Shown: positions 8,567-17,611 of the stretch, one piece after another | How positions within the stretch are numbered: position 1 is the stretch's first letter | Layout of the letters: every line of letters starts with the position of its first letter | The notes under the pieces: model-generated | Told to the model about the DNA's origin: nothing | The model's input: the letters and a program-made list of their open reading frames with translations, nothing else | Database searches by the model: none | DNA from: Enterococcus rivorum | GTDB taxonomy: Bacteria > Bacillota > Bacilli > Lactobacillales > Enterococcaceae | Length of the DNA stretch: 44,670 nucleotides | Assembly (NCBI RefSeq): GCF_001742285.1 | Contig: NZ_MIEK01000027.1 | Coordinates: 1 to 44,670 of the forward strand | Reading direction: 5' to 3' | Program-made: the position numbers and the translations under genes

Positions 8567-9751
8567 TTAGTAAAAATCAATACTAAATTTTTCTGACCCA
8601 TCACCATAAAAAATATCGATTAACACATATCCATTTTTAGGTAGATCAGAAGCTAATACACTTTTACAATACAAATTGGCTTCTAAACCAGAAAAAAATA
8701 TCATTCCTGAGTTCCCGGTATAGCCACTGACAATAGTAGGTGCAATCGTTGGAGGTGGGCGTACTGTCCCAACACCTCCAACATTGCTTCCTGAACCTCT
8801 CCGCCACCAATTGCTCGTGTCACCTGTTTTGGTCGAACCTTGTTGCTACGAACCTACATCGGTTGCATCATTATCTGGTGTCCAATTAGCACCGTTTGAC
8901 CCAACGCTTGCGTTCGCATTCCCTGTTGTTGCTTGTTCCGTCTGATCTTTTGTTGCTGTTTCTTGTGTTTGTGTTACAGCGACTTCTTTCGCTTTTTTAT
9001 ACAACTCCGCTTTTGCTTTGCCTAGTTGGTCTGTTAGCTCTTTTTTTGTCTTCTCATTTTTGATTTTGTCTGTCTCTGCTTTTGCCTTATCATATAGCTT
9101 TTGATCGGTTAAAACGACGTTGTTATCCTTATATATTTTAGATACGGCTTCTTTTGCCGTACTTATTTGTTTCAGTTGTCCGCTCGCATTCTCTATCAAT
9201 CCCTTAACATCTTTTGTAAAAGCGGTCTCTTCTTTAGGCATGATTTTTTGAATAGATTGGATTTTTTCTTCTGTTAACCCATCATTGATAATGGCTAACT
9301 CTTTTTCCACTTTTGCGCCATTCATAGCGACTTTATCTTTTGATTGGAACAATGCATTGATCCCTCGTTGCAACTCCATTTTCCCATAGATACTTCCCAT
9401 CAGTTTGTCTGCTTTTTCCTGAACCGACTCATACGCATCAACATGTTCTTTTAATAATTTTTTGTCTACTGATACGTCTTGAAAAACAAATTCAGACTGT
9501 TTCAACTGCTGATCCAATGTCGCTACTTGTTCCTCTGTTACATTTTCTGCCAAATAGGAGGGATCTTTTTGATCCAACAATTTGGACAACTCTTCTGTTA
9601 CCCTTTGAATCGATAGTTCTTCTGCTTTTACGGTTTTTTCTGCTTCTTCAACTTGTTTATGTACTTGACTCGCATAGATCGTACCCCAAACACCCACCAC
9701 CAGTACAATTGTTGTGATAACAAGCATGACTATTTTTTGTGTTTTCGTCAT
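8567..9751 (-). pseudogene. Membrane-anchored coiled-coil protein with an in-frame amber codon
   Basis: ATG 9751 follows GAGGGG at proper distance. The N-terminus has a single membrane helix (about residues 7-28), followed by some 220 residues of Lys/Glu/Gln-rich, probably coiled-coil, extracellular sequence and a Thr/Asn/Gly-rich linker. TAG at 8848-8846 ends a 301-residue product, yet the same frame stays open for another 92 codons down to TAA 8569-8567. That extension is protein-like: SNWWRRGSGS, a Pro-rich strand, then SGLEANLYCKSVLASDL and YVLIDIFYGDGSEKFSIDFY. The C-terminal domain is thus separated from its anchor by one nonsense codon, probably CAG to TAG. Function unknown; a surface sensor or adhesin-like role is only suggested by the architecture. 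Confidence 0.7.
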
Positions 9752-9828
9752 GGTCGTTTCCCCTCTCAGTCTCTTTCATTCTATTCGTACATGCATTCAT
9801 TGTTTCGCCCTAGAAATTGGTTCGTAAA

Positions 9829-10083
9829 TTAATCGTAGTGTGACCATGCAGAACAGATATACACTCCTTTCCCATGGGCGTCTACTGTATACACCACTCT
9901 GCAATGTATATTCAGCCGCCTCGAATATTTCTGGTCTTCATAAGGCTGTAATTTCTCAAAAGAATCAGTCAAAGCAGATGGATCTTCCCGCAACGTTTTT
10001 AAGATTTGTTCGAACCGCTTCTTTAACAAGGAATACTTCACTTTTTTTGCCAAATTCCTCGCATATACCTTATGCACATTCAT
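9829..10083 (-). CDS. yoeB: YoeB/Txe-family mRNA interferase toxin
   Basis: An 84-residue protein, the usual YoeB length. The C-terminal half has the family pattern SFEKLQPY, KYSRRLNIHCRVVYTVD and the terminal SAWSHYD, keeping the Glu, Arg, His and Tyr residues of the YoeB active site. YoeB toxins bind the ribosome and cut mRNA. The ATG (10083-10081) overlaps the antitoxin stop TGA (ATGA), the typical coupled arrangement. The toxin frame is intact although the antitoxin in front of it is broken (10080-10312), so the toxin is either no longer made, inactive in a way not visible, or neutralised from elsewhere. Confidence 0.85.
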   Translation of the reverse strand: MNVHKVYARNLAKKVKYSLLKKRFEQILKTLREDPSALTDSFEKLQPYEDQKYSRRLNIHCRVVYTVDAHGKGVYICSAWSHYD

Positions 10084-10312
10084 AAATTATCCCAAATATC
10101 TTCAACTAGTGAAAAACCAATGTCATCAGCTATTCTTTCACAGTATCCAACACACCTATTAACTGTAAATACAATGTTTGTTGGATACCTTCTCTGTCGC
10201 AATGATTGTCACACGCCCTTCCCCAGCTTTAGCAGAGACAATATTGATTGGTTCTTTTTGCTGATTAACCTCTTTAATGTTTTCTCCATATCCTGTTCGA
10301 CCTCTTTCTAAT
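10080..10312 (-). pseudogene. YefM/Phd-type antitoxin, frameshifted
   Basis: Three minus-strand frames join into an antitoxin-like protein: NIKEVNQQKEPINIVSAKAG through VTIIATEK, then GIQQTLYLQLIGVLDTVKE, then RIADDIGFSLVEDIWDNL ending at the TGA that overlaps the yoeB start. At least two frameshifts are needed and no good start codon remains behind the ribosome site TAGGAG near 10320. The QxTLYLQ motif and the position before yoeB identify the family. Confidence 0.7.
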
Positions 10313-10389
10313 TAACTCCTACTACAACGTACGTTAATCAGGTGCGTCAAATGATAGGATTAGAGAAGTCCATATGCTCAATCATTAAA

Positions 10390-10432
10390 ATTATACCAAT
10401 TTGAACAACAAAATGAATGTTCCCTAGTAACC
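10390..10432 (-). promoter_or_regulatory. Palindrome promoter of the toxin-antitoxin locus
   Basis: On the minus strand GGTTACTAGGGAACA (10432-10418) is followed after 22 nt by TATAAT (10395-10390). The half-sites are less perfect than elsewhere, but the spacing and the consensus -10 fit. Transcription would start near 10383, about 70 nt before the antitoxin remnant. Confidence 0.5.
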
Positions 10433-10499
10433 TAATCTACCCTTTTATGCAACATGTACACTAGGTAAAATATAGCCCAAGAATTCGCTTGAATTCCTG

Positions 10500-10870
10500 T
10501 TGGTCTTCTTCTAACAACTGATGCATTCTGTCTTAAAAATGGATGAGCGCTCTGTTGCAGGGCAACAACATTCTCATCCTAAACAACAAATTAACTTCTT
10601 CGTTCATCATGAGTTGGTTCAATAACATTGCCTAATTTTTGATTCGTCCACCCGACCACTTTAGATGAAGCTCTTTTACTCGTAAATAAAGCAATTTAAG
10701 GAGCGCATTCTCACTAGAGAAGGCTCCTTTCTTTGTGACTTTTCTAAAACTAGCATTCACACTTTCTACGGTAGTTGTGTTGTAAATGTTTTTACGTATA
10801 GCACTACCATAATCAAACAATTGATCAACATGTGAAATTTTTCGTTTCCAAACTTCGACTCTACCATTTC
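10500..10870 (-). pseudogene. IS256-family transposase, C-terminal remnant
   Basis: The minus-strand peptide FDYGSAIRKNIYNTTTVESV followed by NASFRKVTKKG matches the conserved IS256-family region around the last catalytic Glu (IYTTNxIESxNxxxRKxTK). Upstream and downstream frames add more of the C-terminus with stops. It abuts the 3-prime end of the Ig-like protein gene and may have trimmed that gene. Confidence 0.75.
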
Positions 10871-10873
10871 TGA

Positions 10874-13396
10874 TTAGTTAATGATATTCACTCGCGCTCT
10901 TGTGAGTTCCTTACCTGAATCATCGTATAAAACTGCATAAACTTCATCTGTTATTTTGATTTTTCCTTTAGCATAGTATGCAAAGTTACCATTTGAAGTA
11001 CCATTTGGTGCAAGTGCCGTGTCGTTAATAATCAAACCTGATTTTGCTACACTCGTTCCTGTCCATTTTCCTGTAACTGATGATGATTTTGTTAAATCAT
11101 AGTCATCTAATTTAGTAATTATTGCTGTTTGTACTGGTATTGCTGAATTAATGATATTCACTCGCGCTCTTGTGAGTTCCTTGCCTGAAACATCGTATAA
11201 AACTGCATAAACTTTGTCTGTTATTTTGATTTTTCCTTTAGCATAGTATGCAAAGTTACCATTTGAAGTACCATTTGGTGCAAGTACCGTGTCGTTAATA
11301 ATCAAACCTGATTTTGCTACACCCGTTCCTGTCCATTTTCCTGTAACTGATGATGATTTTGCTAGATCGTAATCATCCAATGCAGTAATTTCTGATTCAA
11401 TTACTGGACTAGTAACAAACACTGCATCTTCTGCTAATTTTCTACCTTTATTATCATAGCCAACAACAACTACTTTATCTTTTGCATTAGTGATAACACC
11501 ACTACCAACAAGTTTGAATTTGTTGTTCCTATCAACTGATACATTTGATTTTTCAACTCCGTTGACCATCAGACCAACAGTCACTACTTTACTTAATACA
11601 CTACCTGATACATATTGTGTCCCTATTTCATAATCGTTAACCATTACTGCTGCTTGTGCCACAATATTTACTAGATTTTCTGTAATTTTCTCGTCAGTAT
11701 CACTGTAACCAATTATGGATACAGTTTCCGTACCATCTATATACAACCCGGTAACATCATAAGCAAATGTTTGATTTACTTCATCAACAGGAATTTTATT
11801 TTCTTCTTGCCCGTTGATACTTATAGATATTCGCTTAATATCCCCTGTAAATTGCCCCTCTATAGCGTATTCTCCAATTCCATAATCATCGACTGTTAAT
11901 GTACCAATTAAAGATTTTATCAATTCTACTCTTTTTTCATCCAATTTATTACCACTGTCATCATATGCCAAAATACTCACTGCATCATTTACACTAGTAA
12001 TTCTATTATTTACTGGCACTTTGAATGTTTGATTGGAAACATCTACATCAACTTGTTGTCCTTCTACACCGTTAACTTTCAATGCTACTTTAGTTATTCC
12101 ACCTGTGTAATTCCCAGTTACTGAATCCTTCCCCAATTTGTATTCACTTGTGAAAATTGTACCTGATTTGGAATCTATTACGTTTAACTTCTTTCTTGCT
12201 ATCTCAACATTGGAAGCATCATATAATGCTGCATAAACTTCATCTGTCAATTTAAACTTCCCTTTAGCATAGTATACAAAGTTACCATTTGTAGTAACAT
12301 TTGTTCCAACCAGCGTACCATTAATAATCAAACCTGATTTCGCTACATTAGAGCCAACCCATTGTCCAGTAACTGTTGTATCTTTGGCAAGATCGTAATC
12401 TTTTAAGTTTGTGATGTTTGCCGGAACAGCTAATACTGGTACAATCAAATCAGTAAATAATTCTACCCCTAAAAAATTTTTAATACCAGTAATTTGGATA
12501 ACATCAGTTAATTTAGTAACCTTTCCAGCAATGTTAACTAAGAAAGATCCGTCAACTTTCACAGGCACGTCCGTAGCTACTAAAAGACCATTAACATAAA
12601 CACGAATAAAATTTGCACGTGTATTTCCTACATGACCTGTTAAATTAGCATCACCCAAATAATAAGGATCTGCTGACGCTAACTCTCTAATATCAACTGT
12701 TGCCATTGCTAACTCTTTACCAAGGTAATCATACGCAATGATTTCCGCAACATCTGACGTAGAAGTAATCAATCCTTGAACGTATAAAGTAAATGTTCCA
12801 TTGGTAACAGGAATCTCAGGTTGAGTTACACCATTTACTTTTAACGCTACCGATACAACATCACCTGTAAAGCTCCCAGTTATGTTTGGATGACCAAGTG
12901 TATAAATGGATGGAAGAACCGTACCCATAGTTGCGTTTAAAATTGTAACTCGATCAGGATTCCAAGTAGAATAGACCCATGTATCTATAGTATTACCTTC
13001 AAGATAGATAGCCATAGTAGTAGACGTTACAAGAGTAGGGTTTATCGGAATTGAGAACGTTCCATCTTCATTAACTGGAGCACTAGCTGTTGATAACACA
13101 CTAGTAGTCGTGTCACTCGCATATAATTTGTATCTCACAAACTTAGTTGCAGATAAAACTGAACTGTCAACCACGCCCGTAATTTGGGTATCTCCTAATC
13201 GATAAGCGTTCACACTTCTAGCTGCCATTCTTTCTGGAACAACTACTCCTTCGACCACATTTAGATTTTCCTCTTGTGACACCTCCTTATTAATTTCGGC
13301 TGCTAGTGTTTGATCTAACAAACATACCCCACTAGCCATGAATGCAATTATTGATCTTAAAATTAAACTTTTTTGGATAAATTTTTTGCTTTTCAA
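10874..13396 (-). CDS. Secreted multi-domain bacterial Ig-like repeat protein
   Basis: An 840-residue protein starting at TTG 13396 behind AAAGGAG (13406-13412). It has a long signal peptide (to about residue 33, cut near LAAEI). The remainder is nine or so beta-rich repeats of 75-90 residues with recurring patterns such as YxLGxxxITGxxTGD, VALKVNGV and DxVxxxAYDxxGxEL, resembling the Ig-like (Big_15-type) domains of enterococcal and listerial surface proteins. The last two repeats are almost identical. There is no LPXTG, membrane tail or wall-binding module; the gene stops directly at an IS256 remnant, so a C-terminal anchor may have been lost. Its own palindrome promoter lies upstream. A role in adhesion or matrix binding is an inference from architecture. 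Confidence 0.82.
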   Translation of the reverse strand: MKSKKFIQKSLILRSIIAFMASGVCLLDQTLAAEINKEVSQEENLNVVEGVVVPERMAARSVNAYRLGDTQITGVVDSSVLSATKFVRYKLYASDTTTSVLSTASAPVNEDGTFSIPINPTLVTSTTMAIYLEGNTIDTWVYSTWNPDRVTILNATMGTVLPSIYTLGHPNITGSFTGDVVSVALKVNGVTQPEIPVTNGTFTLYVQGLITSTSDVAEIIAYDYLGKELAMATVDIRELASADPYYLGDANLTGHVGNTRANFIRVYVNGLLVATDVPVKVDGSFLVNIAGKVTKLTDVIQITGIKNFLGVELFTDLIVPVLAVPANITNLKDYDLAKDTTVTGQWVGSNVAKSGLIINGTLVGTNVTTNGNFVYYAKGKFKLTDEVYAALYDASNVEIARKKLNVIDSKSGTIFTSEYKLGKDSVTGNYTGGITKVALKVNGVEGQQVDVDVSNQTFKVPVNNRITSVNDAVSILAYDDSGNKLDEKRVELIKSLIGTLTVDDYGIGEYAIEGQFTGDIKRISISINGQEENKIPVDEVNQTFAYDVTGLYIDGTETVSIIGYSDTDEKITENLVNIVAQAAVMVNDYEIGTQYVSGSVLSKVVTVGLMVNGVEKSNVSVDRNNKFKLVGSGVITNAKDKVVVVGYDNKGRKLAEDAVFVTSPVIESEITALDDYDLAKSSSVTGKWTGTGVAKSGLIINDTVLAPNGTSNGNFAYYAKGKIKITDKVYAVLYDVSGKELTRARVNIINSAIPVQTAIITKLDDYDLTKSSSVTGKWTGTSVAKSGLIINDTALAPNGTSNGNFAYYAKGKIKITDEVYAVLYDDSGKELTRARVNIIN
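10876..11400 (-). repeat. Tandem 270-bp coding duplication (last two Ig-like domains)
   Basis: Sequence at 10881-11110 recurs at 11151-11380 with few differences. The period is 270 bp, or 90 codons: a recent duplication of the final domain. Confidence 0.85.
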
Positions 13397-13476
13397 TTCT
13401 ACATTCTCCTTTTGTCTCCATTTTTTTCCTTAAATAAGCTTTATACAGGCGTTCACCAATGAAATATTCAATAATC

Positions 13477-13518
13477 ATAATAATATATTAATCTAAAATA
13501 AGAAGTTCTCCAGGAACT
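13477..13518 (-). promoter_or_regulatory. Palindrome promoter of the Ig-like protein gene
   Basis: On the minus strand the perfect palindrome AGTTCCTGGAGAACT (13518-13504) is followed after 21 nt by TATTAT (13482-13477). Transcription would start near 13470, giving a leader of about 75 nt with a good ribosome site. The identical 15-mer recurs at 13775-13789. Confidence 0.7.
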
Positions 13519-13684
13519 ATAGAAACAACAAAACACCCCTCTGTAAACTAAAAACAGGGCTCAAACAAAAATATTGTAAAAGATCGTTATACCTATTTAG
13601 TAATATAACAAGCTAATTCTTGTTCGGGAAACTCCCAAAGAGTGGACTTTCACCACCTAGCTAGCCACCATATGTCCAGTGCAC
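13519..13684 (-). other. Structured intergenic segment between two palindromes
   Basis: On the minus strand this segment has several short self-complementary pieces: GTGGTGAAAGTCCAC, GGGAGTTTCCC and AACAAG-AATTAG-CTTGTT. Near 13536-13560 a G-rich stem is followed by a U-rich tail that could terminate weakly. No reading frame stands out. It may be the distal part of read-through RNA from the promoter at 13747 or a remnant of an older RNA gene. Confidence 0.35.
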
Positions 13685-13740
13685 AAAAAAAAAGCACCCC
13701 TAAAGGTGCCAAATAGAAAAACATACTGTCGGGTATTACT
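13685..13740 (-). ncRNA. Predicted small RNA, about 56 nt, minus strand
   Basis: The minus-strand TATAAT at 13752-13747 would start RNA near 13740. The transcript reaches the hairpin GCACC-TTTAGG-GGTGC (13709-13694) followed by nine U (13693-13685). No ribosome site or usable reading frame lies between. It is either a free small RNA or the terminated leader of the Ig-like protein gene. Confidence 0.5.
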
Positions 13741-13746
13741 AAATAA

Positions 13747-13816
13747 ATTATACCCTATTTCCATTTTACGTAAAAGTTCCTGGAGAACTCGCTTTATTTG
13801 TAATTATTGGTATAAT
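13747..13816. promoter_or_regulatory. Divergent promoter pair around one perfect palindrome
   Basis: AGTTCCTGGAGAACT at 13775-13789 has TATAAT 21 nt downstream on the plus strand (13811-13816) and TATAAT 22 nt downstream on the minus strand (13752-13747). Both -10 boxes are perfect consensus and both transcripts run into rho-independent terminators within 100 nt. One bound activator dimer could drive both directions. Confidence 0.75.
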
Positions 13817-13822
13817 TTACTG

Positions 13823-13910
13823 CATGATATTATCTATTGAGTAGGCTTCGAAAGCCATAATCACGCTATCTTCCTCAAATATTCTTAGCAAAGTGATTAT
13901 GGTTTTTTTT
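13823..13910 (+). ncRNA. Predicted small RNA, about 88 nt, plus strand
   Basis: It would start near 13823 behind TATAAT 13811-13816. It contains a small hairpin GGCTT-CGA-AAGCC (13844-13856) and ends in a stem CCATAATCAC (13855-13864) / GTGATTATGG (13893-13902) followed by eight U. The 5-prime side of the stem and the loop (CACGCTATCTTCC) match the predicted RNA at 36738-36802, so the two appear related. No coding frame. The following stretch 13911-14373 shows no feature I can name. Confidence 0.6.
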
Positions 13911-14373
13911 ACGCTGTAATCTCGACTTCCCCAAGTACAAGATTACCCTGTTGCACTTTGTTATACCTCTCATTATACTCCTATATTAATATTAAATAGA
14001 AATAATAACACAAAAAGACATAACAATATCTATAGACTAGGGGGATTGGAACATCTATACAGAAAAGAATAGTGCTAGACTTTAACTAAGATAATCAAAT
14101 TAAAACTACTTATAATAGCTTCAAAATTTGACCTTTCTTCTTTAGAAAGGTACGCTTGAACCAATGGGTATTTAAACTTTGCCATAGTAAAAACCATTAC
14201 AATTACAACACAAAATTAGATTTTTGATCTAACTTTTATGGAGCGATACAATTTGTAGTATAGGAAGAAGTTCTGATAAATAGAATAACCTAAAAAAGGA
14301 AAAACGATGACGAGATCAACACCATATTCATGTAGTGTTATGCCTTGAGCGAAACGAAGGGAATGAATTAATT

Positions 14374-14985
14374 ATGAATATTCATATTATTAATGGATAC
14401 CAAAAACCTAATATGCAGATTGATAAACATCAGTCTGGTCAATCTATGACTGGTTTGTTAAGCCTAAATATGGTAAAAAGTATGACAGAAACTTTAGAAA
14501 ATTTAGGCCATGATGTCTCTGTAACATATCTATCAGAAGGCATGAACATTAGTGACGAACTAACAAAAATCAACAATGCTAAATTATTAATTTTTCAAAC
14601 ACCTGTTTACTGGATGTCTACACCGAGCAACTTAAAAAAATATTTTGATGATGTTTATATTAACGCTAAAGGGTTACTTTACAAAGATGACGGGCGAACC
14701 AATGGAGGAAAGTATGGTAGTGGATACTTATCACATAGTAAATACTACATACTTTCGACAACGTGGAATGCTCCTGAAAAAGCATTTGAACGTGGAGCAT
14801 TTTTTGATGGTAAATCTGCTGACGATGTATTTTTAAACTTTCATTTGGCTCAAAAATGGGTGGGCATGTATCCTTTGAAAAGCTTCCATCTCTATGATGT
14901 ATTTGATTCTCATTTCAACTATTCTAAAATGGAAAAAGATTTAAATTCACATCTCCTTACTCAACTATCTGAAATTAAAAAATGA
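14374..14985 (+). CDS. Flavodoxin-like NAD(P)H-dependent oxidoreductase (MdaB-like)
   Basis: A 203-residue protein counted from ATG 14374. An upstream GTG at 14335 in the same frame would add 13 residues unlike the family. The flavodoxin fold of the PF02525 family is visible: the first strand MNIHIINGYQ, the P-loop-like region with SMTGLLSLNM, the FMN-contact segment LLIFQTPVYWMSTPSNLKKY, and LSTTWNAPEKAF. Length and motifs match MdaB-type quinone or drug reductases (about 195 residues), FMN/FAD enzymes that reduce quinones by two electrons in the cytosol. GAAGG (14356-14360) is a weak, distant ribosome site. It stands alone between a small-RNA region and an IS3 element, with no palindrome promoter. 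Confidence 0.8.
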   Translation: MNIHIINGYQKPNMQIDKHQSGQSMTGLLSLNMVKSMTETLENLGHDVSVTYLSEGMNISDELTKINNAKLLIFQTPVYWMSTPSNLKKYFDDVYINAKGLLYKDDGRTNGGKYGSGYLSHSKYYILSTTWNAPEKAFERGAFFDGKSADDVFLNFHLAQKWVGMYPLKSFHLYDVFDSHFNYSKMEKDLNSHLLTQLSEIKK

Positions 14986-16098
14986 GTATTGTATCAATTG
15001 AAGCTACTTAATATGAAGATTATCTCTAATTATTTTTTAATTTTAGGGTTCTTATTTTAGGGTCATTGTAAATACTCTAGATTGGACTTGTCAAGAAAAA
15101 TTAGACAATGAGTTAAGAGAATTTAGGGATGTTGCTTCTCAAAATCCTTGAGAGATTGATAACTAAGTGCGGAATGAAGTCGTTTGGTGTTGTAATACGT
15201 TTCAATATATTTGAATATCTCTAGTTGAGCTTGATTAATGCTTGTAAAATTTGCATCATTGATTAGCTCTCTTTTTATTGTTTTGTAAAAAAATTCCATC
15301 AGAGCATTGTCATATGGGTTACCTTTGCGACTCATACTGAGAACAACTTCTCTTTTTCATAACTCTGCTTGGAAGTTACTACTTGTGTACTGTGAACCCT
15401 GATCCGTATGAATAATGAGTCTTGCCTTTGGTTTTTCTTGCCCACAAGCTTGAAGAAAAGCATCGATTACCAACTGGTCTTTCATTCTGAAGACATGGAC
15501 CATCCAACAATTTTCCGTGTATATACATCAATAAAAACGGCCAAATATACGGTTCCATTTTTCAGAGGGACATAGATAATATCACCTAGCCAGATTTTAT
15601 TTTTCTCTGTCACAATAAAGGTTTGATTAATAAGATTGGGGTGAGAAAGAGAGGCTCGTTTTCGATTGTAATACTTTTATCTATAAGTACTACCTTTTGC
15701 ATACAATCCCATTTCATGGAGAAGCTTTCCAACACGTTTTCTATTGACAATAATCACTCGTTCTTTTATGACTTTAGTGATTCGAATCGTTCCATATCGT
15801 CCATGATGTTCGATGTTGATGGAAAATCGCTGCAATCTCCTTCTTGAGCAATTGATTTTCCCGTTTTCTTTTCGAGGGTTTTCTTTTAAGAAATTCATAA
15901 AAATCCGATTTTGACACATTGAGTGTTTGGCAAGCACGTTGGATGTTCACTGTTTCTTTATGGTCTTTCAAGAACTGAAATCGAATTTCTTGCTTGACTT
16001 CAAGAATACCCGGAACTTTTTTAACAGCTCAAGTTCCTCCCTTAGGTAAAGATTTTCTTGTTCCAGTTTCTTTATTTCATAACGCGCATCAAAAAGTG

Positions 16099-17611
16099 GG
16101 CTCTATAATTTAAAGGACTGATGAATCAGAAATGATTCTTCAGTCCTATTTTCATTTTAGGTATTAAAAAACATACCGTTCTCTTGTATGATTAATTTAC
16201 CACAACCAAACAAACAGAGAGGACGATATGCTCATGATCAATGATATCAAAAAAATGCTAAGAATTACAGATAAACATTTAGAAATTAGAGGTGTTTCTT
16301 ACGAAACAATCCAAAAACAAAATACCTTAGTCCTCCATGCAATACTATCTCCTTGCCCAGATGTTTGTAAAAATTGCGGGGCAATGAAGGAGGATCAAAA
16401 TGGAGAACAGGTGATTGTTAAGAATGGAAAAAAAGAAATCACGGTTCGGTTTGATCAATACAACTACATGCCAACTATTATGAAGCTTGCGAAACAGCGG
16501 TATACGTGTAAAAATTGTTTGACTCATTGGACAGCACAAAGCTATTTTGTTCGTCCGAGACATTCCATTGCGACTCATGTGACAGTCAAGAGCATCGCGT
16601 TGCTCAAAGAAAAGGTTTCTCTTTCATTCATCGCTAAAATGGCTAATGTATCTATCACTACTGTCATTCGTACCTTAAAAGAGTTAGGGAAATACTTACC
16701 CCATTCCAAAAATACCACTCTGCCTAAAGTGTTGATGGTCGATGAATTTCGCTCTCATGTCAGTACGGAAGATAAAATGAGCTTTATCTGTGCAGACGGC
16801 GAATCTGGAAAACTCGTAGACATTCTCCCCTCGAGAAAATTAAAGAGACTGACAACTTACTTCAAACAGTTTTCGACGACAGAAAACGTTGAATTTTTAG
16901 TAACTGATATGAACGCTGCTTATTTTCAATTGTTAAAACATGTTTTTCCAAATGCTCAATTAATTATTGACCGTTTCCACATTGTGAAGCACTTAAATCA
17001 AGCCTTTCAAGAGTTTCGAGTGAGAGAAATAAAAAACTTGAAGCAACAAAATAAAACCGAAGCTTACAAAAAAATCAAAGCCAATTGGCGCTTCTTTACC
17101 AAAAACAGACTGAACATTAATCATTCTAACTACAAAACTTGGAGGAGTTTTCGCTCTCCAAAATACCCTTACCTAACAGAAGCCATGATGATTGACCGCT
17201 TATTAAACTATTCAGAGCCACTAAAACAAACATACGCAGTCTTTCATGACTTAGTCGATGCTTTTCGAGGAAAAGACCCTGAATTGTTTCTTTCTTTACT
17301 TAGGGAACTACCAGAATCATTAGAGGAAGAGTTTCGGAAGAAACTACAAAATCTTTTAAAGTATGAAGAAGGTCTACGTAATGCAATGATTTATCCTTAT
17401 TCAAACGGAAAAATAGAAGCGAAAAACACCCATATTAAGACCCTAAAACGCGTTTCCTATGGCTTTAACTCATTTGAGAACATGAAAATAAGAATTTTTC
17501 TGATGAATCACCTAATTGAGATAAAATAACAAAAAAGTCAGAACAAAAAAGAGTACTTTTTGTTCTGACCTCACTTCAATTTAACTCATCAGTCCTAGTT
17601 GACAAAGAGCC
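16099..17611 (+). mobile_element. Complete ISL3-B insertion sequence, 1513 bp, with 8-bp target duplication
   Basis: The left end GGCTCTATAATTTAAAGGAC at 16099 and the right end (reading inward from 17611) GGCTCTTTGTCAACTAGGAC are imperfect inverted repeats continuing into CTGATGA. Both sides carry the direct repeat AAAAAGTG (16091-16098 and 17612-17619), the 8 bp expected for ISL3. Transposase, ends and duplication are intact, so this is a recent and possibly active insertion. Confidence 0.92.
16228..17529 (+). CDS. ISL3-family transposase (ISL3-B type)
   Basis: A 433-residue transposase related to, but clearly distinct from, ISL3-A. It has a Cys-rich N-terminal zinc finger (CPDVCKNC and CKNCLTHW), a helix-turn-helix (ISTTVIRTLKELGK-like region), then MVDEFRS, FLVTDMNAAYFQLL and NAQLIIDRFHIVKHLNQAF and the C-terminal YSNGKIEAKNTHIKTLKRVSY. 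Full length. It begins at ATG 16228 behind AGAGGA. It is the only gene of the complete element. Confidence 0.93.
   Translation: MLMINDIKKMLRITDKHLEIRGVSYETIQKQNTLVLHAILSPCPDVCKNCGAMKEDQNGEQVIVKNGKKEITVRFDQYNYMPTIMKLAKQRYTCKNCLTHWTAQSYFVRPRHSIATHVTVKSIALLKEKVSLSFIAKMANVSITTVIRTLKELGKYLPHSKNTTLPKVLMVDEFRSHVSTEDKMSFICADGESGKLVDILPSRKLKRLTTYFKQFSTTENVEFLVTDMNAAYFQLLKHVFPNAQLIIDRFHIVKHLNQAFQEFRVREIKNLKQQNKTEAYKKIKANWRFFTKNRLNINHSNYKTWRSFRSPKYPYLTEAMMIDRLLNYSEPLKQTYAVFHDLVDAFRGKDPELFLSLLRELPESLEEEFRKKLQNLLKYEEGLRNAMIYPYSNGKIEAKNTHIKTLKRVSYGFNSFENMKIRIFLMNHLIEIK

Noticed and set aside
13800-13910. Fst-like type I toxin-antitoxin (par) locus
   Set aside because: The U-run terminator and short RNAs recalled par loci, but no Fst-type hydrophobic peptide frame is present. 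The transcripts diverge from one operator instead of converging on a shared terminator.
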